This document shows positions 1-10,000 of a stretch of DNA of 12,132 bases, piece after piece. The stretch spans positions 1-12,132 of the forward strand of contig JBIQLO010000117.1 in assembly GCA_044464175.1 (NCBI GenBank). Reading direction: 5' to 3'. This stretch comes from JBIQLO01 sp044464175. GTDB taxonomy: Bacteria; Planctomycetota; Phycisphaerae; Tepidisphaerales; Tepidisphaeraceae. The first letter of the stretch is position 1. Every line of letters starts with the position of its first letter. Below the pieces are notes generated by a model that worked only from the letters and a program-made list of their open reading frames with translations, was not told the origin of the DNA and searched no databases. The position numbers and the translations under genes are program-made.

Positions 1-113
1 CCCCGCCGCCCCCGTCCGTGCCTCTGCCCCCGGCCGCCTGGAGCGGGATGGGCATGCTGGCCCTCCTGGGCGCTGGCGCGATGCGTCGCCGCCTGAAAAA
101 GGGCATTGCCTGA
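1..113 (+). CDS. C-terminal end of an exosortase-sorted (PEP-CTERM/VPLPA-type) surface protein, 5' partial
   Basis: Only the last 36 codons lie in the window; the gene enters from the left in the frame starting at base 3 and stops at 111-113. The tail has the three parts of an exosortase sorting signal: a short Pro-rich motif (VPLPPAAW), a hydrophobic stretch (SGMGMLALLGAGAM) and a terminal basic cluster (RRRLKK). Such tails direct secreted proteins to the exosortase, which is thought to cleave at the motif and pass the protein to the cell surface or envelope polymer. The body of the protein is outside the window, so its function is unknown. The motif is closest to the VPLPA variant rather than classic PEP. 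An intrinsic terminator follows 34 bases after the stop, consistent with a true gene end. The tail call is fairly secure; nothing can be said about the rest. Confidence 0.75.
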   Translation, partial: PPPPSVPLPPAAWSGMGMLALLGAGAMRRRLKKGIA

Positions 114-147
114 TCCCTGAGTGGGAAATTGGATCTCCTTGAACTCC

Positions 148-176
148 GCCCACGGCCCTCACCGGCCGTGGGCTTT

Positions 177-177
<1 letters not shown>
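148..177 (+). terminator. Intrinsic terminator of the sorted-protein gene
   Basis: A perfect 10-bp stem (148-157 with 164-173, arm GCCCACGGCC) closes a 6-base loop and is followed directly by TTTT at 174-177 on the plus strand. It lies 34 bases after the stop of the upstream plus-strand gene. The minus-strand glucosidase gene ends at 177, so the same hairpin forms just after its stop, but no U-run follows on that strand. It is therefore a good terminator for the plus strand and at most a 3' stabilising hairpin for the other. Confidence 0.8.
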
Positions 178-2891
<2,714 letters not shown>

Positions 2892-2993
2892 AAGCCCCGA
2901 GTTTTAGGACGCTTCGGGCAAAAACGCAACGAAAATAGCGCTTCGGGAATCGCGTTCGAGGCCAAAAGCATCTCCTCCCACAGGACCGGGCGC

Positions 2994-3020
2994 TTGCCGT
3001 CAGGCCGCTTTTGATATAAA
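2994..3020 (+). promoter_or_regulatory. Possible sigma70-type promoter of rpmA
   Basis: TTGCCG (2994-2999) and TATAAA (3015-3020) resemble -35 and -10 boxes with a 15-base spacer, shorter than ideal. The AT-rich TTGATATAAA stands out in a GC-rich region and lies about 45 bases before the rpmA start. The divergent glucosidase gene must also be transcribed from this 174-base gap; for it only a weak pair (ACGCAA 2924-2929 and GTTTTA 2901-2906, read on the minus strand) is visible, so close to the ATG that the mRNA would have almost no leader. Confidence 0.35.
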
Positions 3021-3065
3021 GTGTCCCGTCTGATTCGAGTAAGGCAGCATTAACGAAGGTGAATC

Positions 3066-3314
3066 ATGGCACATAAGAAAGGCCAAGGCAGCACGAAGAA
3101 CGGGCGCGACAGCAATCCCCAGTACCTGGGCATCAAGGCCTATGGCGGCCAGTCGGTGACGGCCGGTTCGATCATCGTCCGTCAGCGGGGCACGAAATTC
3201 TTCCCCGGCTTCAACGCCGCCATCGGCAGCGATGACACGATTTTCGCCCTTCAGGACGGGATCGTCGAATTTCAGGGCCGCAAAATCCACGTCCGCCAGC
3301 CCGCAGGCGCGTAA
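3066..3314 (+). CDS. rpmA: 50S ribosomal protein L27
   Basis: L27 is a component of the large ribosomal subunit whose N-terminal arm reaches toward the peptidyl-transferase centre. The 82-residue product has the normal length (about 85) and the family pattern: MAHKKGQGSTKNGRDS at the N-terminus, then LGIKAYGGQSVTAGSIIVRQRGTKF, then the small beta-barrel end with DGIVEF. The N-terminus starts directly at MAHKK, without the cleaved extension found in Firmicutes. AAGGTG at 3056-3061 is a good Shine-Dalgarno four bases before the ATG. In most bacteria rpmA follows rplU (L21) and often precedes obg; neither is here, since the gene upstream is divergent and the one downstream converges. It therefore seems to be transcribed alone. 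Confidence 0.95.
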   Translation: MAHKKGQGSTKNGRDSNPQYLGIKAYGGQSVTAGSIIVRQRGTKFFPGFNAAIGSDDTIFALQDGIVEFQGRKIHVRQPAGA

Positions 3315-3323
3315 TGCTTTGGG

Positions 3324-3341
3324 CGGCCTCGGTTGAGGCCG
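3324..3341. terminator. Hairpin between rpmA and the convergent PA14-protein gene
   Basis: CGGCCTC (3324-3330) pairs with GAGGCCG (3335-3341) around a GGTT loop, ten bases after the rpmA stop and 29 bases past the stop of the convergent gene. No run of T follows on either strand, so it is not a standard intrinsic terminator. Its place between two converging genes suggests a shared transcript-end structure. Confidence 0.3.
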
Positions 3342-3369
3342 TATCCCACCGGTTGGGTTCGCACCCGCC

Positions 3370-4785
3370 TTACTCCCGCCGCAGCGCTTCAGGGGGCACC
3401 GTTACGGAATCCGCCTCCCCGGGCACAATCCACTGCAGAATCGCTTTGGCGGTGCCGCCCCCATCCCACGCCTCCACGCGCAGTGCGTGCGCCCCGGCCG
3501 TCAGGCTCAGCTCCACCCGCGCCCCCTTGCGGCTGTGGGAAAGCTTGCTGGAATCAATCAACGTCTTACCGTCAATGGCCAGCCGGCCGCCGCTGTTGGC
3601 CATCAGCACCAGCGTGTAGTCACCCTGGCGCGGCGCCAGCAGATACCCCTGCCATCGCAGCGAGAAATCATCCTTGGGCAGTGTCGGCCCGATGGCGTTG
3701 GTCCCCCAGTCGAAATTGATCTGCGGATCGATCCGCCTTACCAGAAAGTGATCGAATTGCTGGCCGGAATAGATGTCCGCCGTCAGCCCCGGCGACAGAT
3801 GGGCAAGTTCCCGGGGTGTCAGGGGTACCTGGGCCAGATGCGTTTCGGCGATCTGGAGATTGAGCCCTGAGACATGCGCCCGGGCGCGCCGATACCATTG
3901 CGCTGCGTGGTGCAGGACCTCCCGACGCGCCAGGCGGTCCATGTGCTGCGCCTGATCCCACCAGGCATTGGCCACCCCCATGCAGGCCAGCGGATCCTCC
4001 GGTTGCGCCCCGAGTTCGCGCTTCGCCAGCGCCTGCAGGGGGGCATCCGAACCATTGGCCAGCAGCGGCAGACCCGTCGCCCAGTCCCCCAGCATGAAGC
4101 AGCGCATGCGCCCCACGCGGAGGCGGTCGTCGGCGTCCGCCTGATTCTGCCGCAGTCTCGCCTCGGCCGCCTCGAACAGCCCGCGCTCGCGGCGCAGCGT
4201 CCCCAGTTCCTTCTTACGGTCCCGCACCTCCAGGGCGAGCTTCACCTGCCCGCTTTTCTGCGCTGCCGCCTCGGCCACTGCCATCAACTGATCGGCCGTG
4301 GAATCATCCTGCTGCGCCAGGGCGTCATCGGCGAGCTTCAGCGCCTGCTGGACGGTTTCCCTCGCCTGCTCGGCCGTGCGAATCGATCGCACAATCCGCC
4401 GCAACGCGGCCGTCTTTAATGCCATGGCATCAATACGGTAGATTTCACCCATTAGCGACAGCGCCCGAATTGCCGCCGGCGCATCGCCTCCCTGACAGGC
4501 CAGATCGGCCGCCTCGTTCCAGAGGACGTATTGGGCGACGGGATCATTGGGCGTGCGATCCGCCTGATCGAGCAGTTGCCCGGCCAGTTTCCGCCGGGCC
4601 GCCGGAGAGTGGTCGGCGTAGGCTTTGGCATAGAGTTCCCGGATCATCCGCTCCATCGTCGCCTGCGCCTTGGCATCGGGAATCTCCCGCTTGCCCGGCA
4701 TCGTCGCCGGACCGGCGGCCAACGACGCCAGACAAGCCGCCATCACTGCCCAGCGCCACCCGACAGCTCGGTTGAACGGTCGCAT
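3370..4785 (-). CDS. Secreted helical-repeat protein with C-terminal PA14 domain
   Basis: The 471-residue product starts with basic residues and a hydrophobic stretch (about 12-24, WAVMAACLASLAAG), a likely Sec signal peptide. Residues about 35-325 are alpha-helical, Ala/Arg/Glu-rich and TPR-like in texture. They include CFMLGDWATGLPLLANGSD (229-247) and ANAWWDQAQ (272-280) followed by AAQWYRRARAHVSGL (294-308), a pattern I recognise from planctomycete proteins of unknown role. Residues about 332-469 form a PA14 domain: GLTADIYSG, then FSLRWQGYLLAP, GDYTLVLMANSGGRLAIDG and GAHALRVEAWDGGGTAKAIL. PA14 is a beta-barrel that often binds carbohydrate. There is no catalytic domain, so a binding or scaffold role outside the cytoplasm is likely. 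The gene follows xylA by ten bases, and its Shine-Dalgarno overlaps the xylA stop, so the two are very probably co-transcribed. Whether it takes part in xylose use is unknown. Confidence 0.8.
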   Translation of the reverse strand: MRPFNRAVGWRWAVMAACLASLAAGPATMPGKREIPDAKAQATMERMIRELYAKAYADHSPAARRKLAGQLLDQADRTPNDPVAQYVLWNEAADLACQGGDAPAAIRALSLMGEIYRIDAMALKTAALRRIVRSIRTAEQARETVQQALKLADDALAQQDDSTADQLMAVAEAAAQKSGQVKLALEVRDRKKELGTLRRERGLFEAAEARLRQNQADADDRLRVGRMRCFMLGDWATGLPLLANGSDAPLQALAKRELGAQPEDPLACMGVANAWWDQAQHMDRLARREVLHHAAQWYRRARAHVSGLNLQIAETHLAQVPLTPRELAHLSPGLTADIYSGQQFDHFLVRRIDPQINFDWGTNAIGPTLPKDDFSLRWQGYLLAPRQGDYTLVLMANSGGRLAIDGKTLIDSSKLSHSRKGARVELSLTAGAHALRVEAWDGGGTAKAILQWIVPGEADSVTVPPEALRRE

Positions 4786-4789
4786 CTTG

Positions 4790-4796
4790 CCTCCTT
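4790..4796 (-). promoter_or_regulatory. Shine-Dalgarno of the PA14-protein gene overlapping the xylA stop
   Basis: On the minus strand the sequence reads TGAAGGAGGCAAGATG. The AAGGAGG site shares bases with the end of the xylA stop codon (4796-4798) and sits four bases before the ATG at 4785. This near-perfect site supports the chosen start and suggests translational coupling to xylA. Confidence 0.75.
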
Positions 4797-5965
4797 CACC
4801 TCACCCCCATCAGGACCTCCATCGTCAGTTGATCCAGTCGCTCATACGGCAGCCGCGCCTTGGCCAGCTCCACCCGGTCCAGCGGGGCGTCCAGCAGCTT
4901 CCTGGCGCTGGCCGGGCTGAATCGGCGGGTCAGCTTCGACAGGGCCGGGTCTTCCACGTTGATCGTCTTGAGCAGGCCTTGAATCTCCCGATCCTGGTTC
5001 CATTGCTCGGCCTTCTCCTTCAGGATCATGTACGTGCGCATGCAGCCGCGGGCAAAGGCCTTCACATCCTCGTAATCGCTCTGGCGGTAGGCGTGGGCGT
5101 CGAAGTGCCGCGGGCCGTTGTAACGGTGGTCTTCCAGCAGCTTCACGAGAAAGAACGCGTGCTTGAGATTGGCCGAGCCAAAGCGGAAATCCTGGTCATA
5201 CCGCCCGAATTCCTGGTCGTTCAGGTCAATGTGGAACAGCTTTTTCGCCTCCAGCGCCGCCGCCACCTGATGAACGAAATTCAACCCCGCCATGTGCTCG
5301 TGCGCCACCTCCGGATTGACCCCGCACATCCGGGGATGCTTGAGCGTGGGAATCAGCGCCAGATAGGAGCCGGTCACGGCGAAATAGATATGCCCGCGCG
5401 GCTCATTGGGTTTGGCCTCGAAGGCGAACTTGTAGCCGTAGTTCTGCGAGATCGAGTAGTCACACAGAAAATCAATCGCCTCGCGGAATCGCTCGATGGC
5501 GGTGACGGGGTTCTTGGTTGCATCGCTTTCCACCCCCTCGCGCCCGCCCCAGAAGACATAAATCTTCGCCCCCAGCTCCGCCCCCAGGTCCATCGCCCGC
5601 ATCGTCTTCTGAAGGGCGTAGGCCCGGACCTTGGCGTTGTTGCTGGTGAAGGCCCCATCCTTGAACACCGGATCGGAAAAAAGGTTGGTCGTTGCCATCG
5701 GCACGACCAGTCCGTTGTTCTTGAGCGCCTTGCGAAAGTCACGCACGATCTGATCCCGCTCGCCGGGCGTGGCATCAATGGGCACCAGGTCATTGTCGTG
5801 AAAATTGACGCCGTAAGCGCCAACCTCCCCCAGCAGGTCGGCGATCTGCACCGGCGAGAGCTTCTCCCGCACCGCCTCCCCGAACGGGTCGCGCCCCACG
5901 TTGCCGACGGTCCACAACCCAAAGGTGAATTTCAGTTTCCGATCCGGCGCATACGCCTCAGCCAT
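4796..5965 (-). CDS. xylA: Xylose isomerase, class I (actinobacterial-type length)
   Basis: This enzyme interconverts D-xylose and D-xylulose, and also D-glucose and D-fructose, using two divalent metal ions in a TIM barrel. The product is 389 residues, the size of the short class I enzymes such as those of Streptomyces, and runs colinear with them from FTFGLWTVG to RLDQLTMEVLMG. The active site looks complete: His56 and Asp59 in FHDND, Phe96 in ATTNLF, Trp139 in WGGREG, Glu183 and Lys185 in EAKPNEPRG, Glu219 and His222 in NPEVAHEH, Asp247 in FHIDLN, Asp257 and Asp259 in YDQDFRFG, Asp289 in HFD. A small difference is Ala184 where the Streptomyces enzyme has Pro. The ATG has a strong GGAAGGA site about six bases upstream (5972-5978). 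It is the first gene of a pair with the PA14 protein; no xylulokinase or xylose transporter is in the window. Activity is well supported; physiological substrate is inferred. Confidence 0.95.
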   Translation of the reverse strand: MAEAYAPDRKLKFTFGLWTVGNVGRDPFGEAVREKLSPVQIADLLGEVGAYGVNFHDNDLVPIDATPGERDQIVRDFRKALKNNGLVVPMATTNLFSDPVFKDGAFTSNNAKVRAYALQKTMRAMDLGAELGAKIYVFWGGREGVESDATKNPVTAIERFREAIDFLCDYSISQNYGYKFAFEAKPNEPRGHIYFAVTGSYLALIPTLKHPRMCGVNPEVAHEHMAGLNFVHQVAAALEAKKLFHIDLNDQEFGRYDQDFRFGSANLKHAFFLVKLLEDHRYNGPRHFDAHAYRQSDYEDVKAFARGCMRTYMILKEKAEQWNQDREIQGLLKTINVEDPALSKLTRRFSPASARKLLDAPLDRVELAKARLPYERLDQLTMEVLMGVR

Positions 5966-6008
5966 GTTTGTTCCTTCCCAAAGGTTTGAATTCGATCTGC
6001 CAATCTAA

Positions 6009-6037
6009 ATTGTCGCCGCCCGGCGGCCAATAGGCAA
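6009..6037 (-). promoter_or_regulatory. Possible xylA promoter with a palindrome in its spacer
   Basis: Read on the minus strand, TTGCCT (6032-6037) and GACAAT (6009-6014) stand 17 bases apart, each matching the sigma70 consensus at four of six positions. The spacer holds a perfect inverted repeat, GCCGCC-C-GGCGGC (6015-6027), which could be an operator but could also be chance in GC-rich DNA. The boxes end about 43 bases before the xylA ATG, a normal leader length. Confidence 0.33.
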
Positions 6038-6164
6038 ACCCGCCGGAGCCTCCTTGCCGCACCGAACCGCGCCGGGCATAATCCAACGCATGGCGTCGTT
6101 CAACTCCCATTTCCCGCGTGGACAGTTTCGGCGTCCGCCCGGCCCACTTTCTTGAATAATCCCC

Positions 6165-7073
6165 ATGCACCCCCCGATCGGCAAAAAATTCGACGTGGAC
6201 TACGCCCGCATCCGCCAGAACCTCCAGGCCATTGCCCGCGACACCGGCGTGGAGGTCTGGGCCGTCATCAAGGCCGATGCCTATGGCGTCGGCGCAAAAG
6301 AAGTCGCCGCCCAAATCGCCGATCTGGTCACCGGCTTCTGCTTCTTTCGTCTTTCCGAGGCCGTCGAGGCTGACATCTGGAACCTGACCCGCAAGCCCTC
6401 AATCACCCTCGGCCCGCCCGACAGCGACGATCCCGAAGACTACCGCCGCCTCCACCTCCGCCCGGCCGTTTCAAGCGTTGAGCAGGCCCGCCGCCTCCGC
6501 CGGGCCGATCCGATCCTCGCCGTCGACACCGGCATGCACCGATTCGCCTGCCCGCCGGAGCAAGTCGCCGCCGCGCTGGAGGCGGGGGGGTGCCGCGAGG
6601 CCTTCACCCATGCCACCCGACTTGAGCATGTCCACCGCCTGCGCCAGATCGCCCAGGGGCACGACTTGAAGCTCCACGCCGCCGCCACGGCCCTGCTCAA
6701 TGAGCCGGCCGCCCGGCTCGATGCCGTTCGCCCCGGCCTGGCGATGTACGACAGCGCTCTGCGCGTCACCACCGTTCTGCATGAGGTGCATTCGTCCGAT
6801 GGCCCCATCGGCTACACCGGCTTCACCGCCCCGCGCCACGGCGTCATCGTCGTCGGCTATTCCAACGGCCTGCGATGCGGCCAATGCCGCATCAACGGCC
6901 GGCCCCGCCGCATCCTCGAAGTCGGCATGCAGTCGGCCTACGTCGAGGTCGGCCCCGACGACCGCCCCGGCGATGAGGTCATCCTTCTGGGCGACGGCCT
7001 CACGCCCCGCGACCTGGCGCCCCAGTGGGGCTGCTCGCCGCAGGATGTGATTTACCGCCTGGCCAGCATGTAA
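6165..7073 (+). CDS. alr: Shortened alanine-racemase-like PLP enzyme
   Basis: Alanine racemase makes D-alanine for peptidoglycan using PLP. The 302-residue product follows the family in order: FDVDYARIRQNLQAIA, then VWAVIKADAYGVG with the PLP lysine (Lys36), DTGMHRF with Arg126 matching Arg136 of the Geobacillus enzyme, FTHATRLEH, VRPGLAMYDS with Arg189 matching PLP-binding Arg219, and VVGYSNGLR with Tyr232 matching catalytic Tyr265. Usual length is about 360-390; this one ends at RLASM, where others continue with the segment holding Tyr354. The Met-Asp pair near Met312/Asp313 reads MQ (255-256), and Asn203/Ser204 read Ala-Thr. The enzyme may be an active but divergent alanine racemase or a racemase for another amino acid. 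An in-frame stop at 6153-6155 fixes the start near 6165. No Shine-Dalgarno is visible, and AATAAT lies just before the ATG, so a leaderless mRNA is possible. It diverges from xylA and converges on the giant gene with only six bases between stops. Confidence 0.75.
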   Translation: MHPPIGKKFDVDYARIRQNLQAIARDTGVEVWAVIKADAYGVGAKEVAAQIADLVTGFCFFRLSEAVEADIWNLTRKPSITLGPPDSDDPEDYRRLHLRPAVSSVEQARRLRRADPILAVDTGMHRFACPPEQVAAALEAGGCREAFTHATRLEHVHRLRQIAQGHDLKLHAAATALLNEPAARLDAVRPGLAMYDSALRVTTVLHEVHSSDGPIGYTGFTAPRHGVIVVGYSNGLRCGQCRINGRPRRILEVGMQSAYVEVGPDDRPGDEVILLGDGLTPRDLAPQWGCSPQDVIYRLASM

Positions 7074-7079
7074 GTTGCC

Positions 7080-10000
7080 CTATTTCCCGAGCACATAGAC
7101 CGCCGCCTCCCCCGAAGCCAGCTTCAGATGCACCTTCGCCCCGGCCGCGATGCTCGCTCCGCTGTAATACTCCTTCCCGCCACCCAAGGCCTCGGGCAGT
7201 TGGAAATCAAATGTCGCCTCCTTCGATCCCTCGTTCATCACGCACACCAGCGAGGTGGAGTCTCCCTTCAACACCTGTACTTTCGCCGGGTCCTGCCCCT
7301 GGATCGCCTCCAGCCGGTGCGGCGCGGTGAACAGGTCCTCATGATCCGCCACCAGCCGCGTCGCCTCCGCCGTGCCCAGCCACGACCGCCCGTCCATGGT
7401 GTTCCGGTCATACAGCAGCACGCCCCCGGTCGCATCCAGCGCCCGCCGCAGCATGATCGCCTTGCTGGCCACGGTCCCCGCCGACAGGCTCTTGGGGTCG
7501 TACGGATGCAGCAGCCGTCCAAAGATCACCGGAATGCCGTTCAGCGCAGCAATCGTATCCTGAATCTCCTGGACCGACCGCCCATACCCGCAGCTGGCCA
7601 GGTCCACCGCCTTCAACTGCCCCACATACCGCCAGTCCACGCCATATTTCGTGATCGTGCGCGGCGACTGATACCCGCTGTACGCGGCGAATTGCATCCC
7701 CGGCGCCGCCTCGTGCACCGTCTTCTTCATCAGTGCAAGAATTTGTGCCACCCGCCACGCCATGAAATCATCCCATTGGGCGTGGTACTTATCCTTGATG
7801 ATCTGCGGCGTCAGCTTCACATCCGCCCCCAGTTTCGCCCGCTCCCGGAACGCCGCCAGGCACCGATCGCAGTAACAGGAATGCGGGCCTGTCAGCGGCG
7901 AAAACTCGTAATCATAAATCGCGATCGCCGCCCCCGTTTCCTTCACCTTCTGCGCCAGGACCTCCGCCGCCGCGGACCAATCCTTCCCCACCAGCAGCGT
8001 CGTGCACATCAGCGTCTGGCTCGGCTTTCCCTTCTCATCGATCAGTCGGCTGTCCGGATTCTTCTCCAGAAACGGCGCGATGTTGATGCTGTACGCCTTG
8101 AAGTTCACCCGCATCTGGTTCGTCAGTCCATACGCCTTGGCCGCGTCCGTCACCCAGCGCGACCCCGCGTCCACGTTGTTGAATCCCGCCGCCTGCGCCG
8201 TCGCCAGAATCGCCTTGCGCAGGTCCTCGTTGTCCATAGTCGCGATCCCGCCCGACCAGAGCTGGAAAATAAAGTGCTTGGGCTGCTTGCCCGCCAGGGG
8301 CGGCAAGGCCTGCACCTCAAACCACCGCGCCGGCTCCACCACCGTCCCGTCGTTCGCCTCCGACCAGTAATGCACCTTCCACGAAGTCCCCGCCTTCGCC
8401 TCCTTCGCGTCGGCAAGTTGCAGCATCACCTGAAAATAGCTCATCAGGACATATCGGTTGGCCACCAGCGCCTTGTCCGCCGTCACCTTGTACAGCGGCA
8501 CCGTCTGCCCATCGATACTCACCTCGCCCGCCGCCTCGCAGTTGAACTGCGGCTGCGTCTCAACGGTCTTGCCGTAATAGCCGGTGCTGCCCATTACCTT
8601 CAGCCCCTTGGGCACCGCGAGATACATCGTCCAATGCTCCAGCTTCTTCCCCGGCAGCCCGAATGCCGTGATGTTCACATGCTGTGTGCTGTTGCCGGCG
8701 ATGTAGAGCGCCGGCCGCGGCAGCGGCCACACCCGCGTCTCATCCAGAAAAATCGTCCGCCGAAGAATGATCCCCTTGCCCGAACTCCCCACCTGCCCCT
8801 GCGCATCCGCCTTGGCCAGCTTCCACCCCCGGTCATCCAGCTTCGCCTCCATCCCCGTGGGCGTGGCGGCGTCATTCACCCGCCACACATTCCCGAACCG
8901 TTCCAGTTCCGGCGACTGCAACGCCACCTTCGCCCGCCCCGCATCCACCCGCACCGCGATCACGTTCGCCCCTTGGCGCAGCGGGATATGCACCTCCGCC
9001 GCGTCGGCCTCCGCCCCATGCGCCACCGCCTGATCGTTCACCACCACCTGGTACGCCCCCGGCGTGCTCAGTTTCAGCGTCACATGCGATGCCTGCACCG
9101 ACGTGTGCACCAGCGGCGAGAGGTAAAGCGGCCGGAGCGTCCCCGCGTCCAGCACGCCCCATCGCGCATCGGCCGCTCCCGTCGCCTTCACGTCAAAGGC
9201 ATGCGTGGCCTTCCCCGATGCCTGGGCGAAATTCGTCTGCCACGAGGCCCCCTTGGCCGAGTGAACCACCGACAGCAGGTCCACGCCATTCGCCCCGCCC
9301 TCGCCCGCCGACAGGTTCACATCAATCGTGTTCCGTCCCGGCTCCAGCCCCGTCAACGCCCCGGCCGGCGCCACTCCCACCGCCGAGGCCGAAAACGTCA
9401 AAATTCCCAGCTCTTCCGGCCGATGCGCCCCCTGCGCCTGCGTCGGATTCCACGCACTGATCTCCTTCCGCGTCTGCGCCAACCGCACCAGGCCCGCCCG
9501 CCACTGATCCCCCGCCTTGATCCCCGACACCCCCAGGTCCTTCAGTGGAATCGCCACCTCCAGGGTCCAATATCCATCCTCCAGCTTCACGCCCGTCTTG
9601 GCCGAGGAATTCCATTTCACATCCCGCGTCCCCCACAGATCCGTCCGCTGCTCCCGCGCATCCATCAGCGTCCCCAGCGTGTTGACGGTGAACTCATACA
9701 CCGCCTCCTTCCCCTCCGGCTGCAGAAAAATGACGCAGGAATCATCATTCAGCACCTTCCCATCCCGCGCCGTCGCTCTGGCCAGCAACGCCGAGCTTTG
9801 CTGGTCCGCCGTCTTCAGGATCGACTCCTGGCACGTCATCAGCACATACAGATTCTGATCGTCATACGCCAGCCGCGCCGTCGTCCCCTGCGATGCCGGC
9901 GTCGCCACCCCGAAATGCACGAAATCCCGAATCGCCACCGTCTGCTTCCAACACGCATCCTCCCCCGATCCATCGATCGTGGGGGGCACCGACACCTTCG

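Noticed and set aside
4670..5989. 439-codon plus-strand frame opposite xylA
   Set aside because: The minus strand encodes xylose isomerase with every active-site residue; the opposite frame resembles no family and has no ribosome site.
5958..6314. 118-codon minus-strand frame across the xylA upstream gap
   Set aside because: It runs antisense into the racemase-like gene, has no ribosome site and encodes nothing recognisable.
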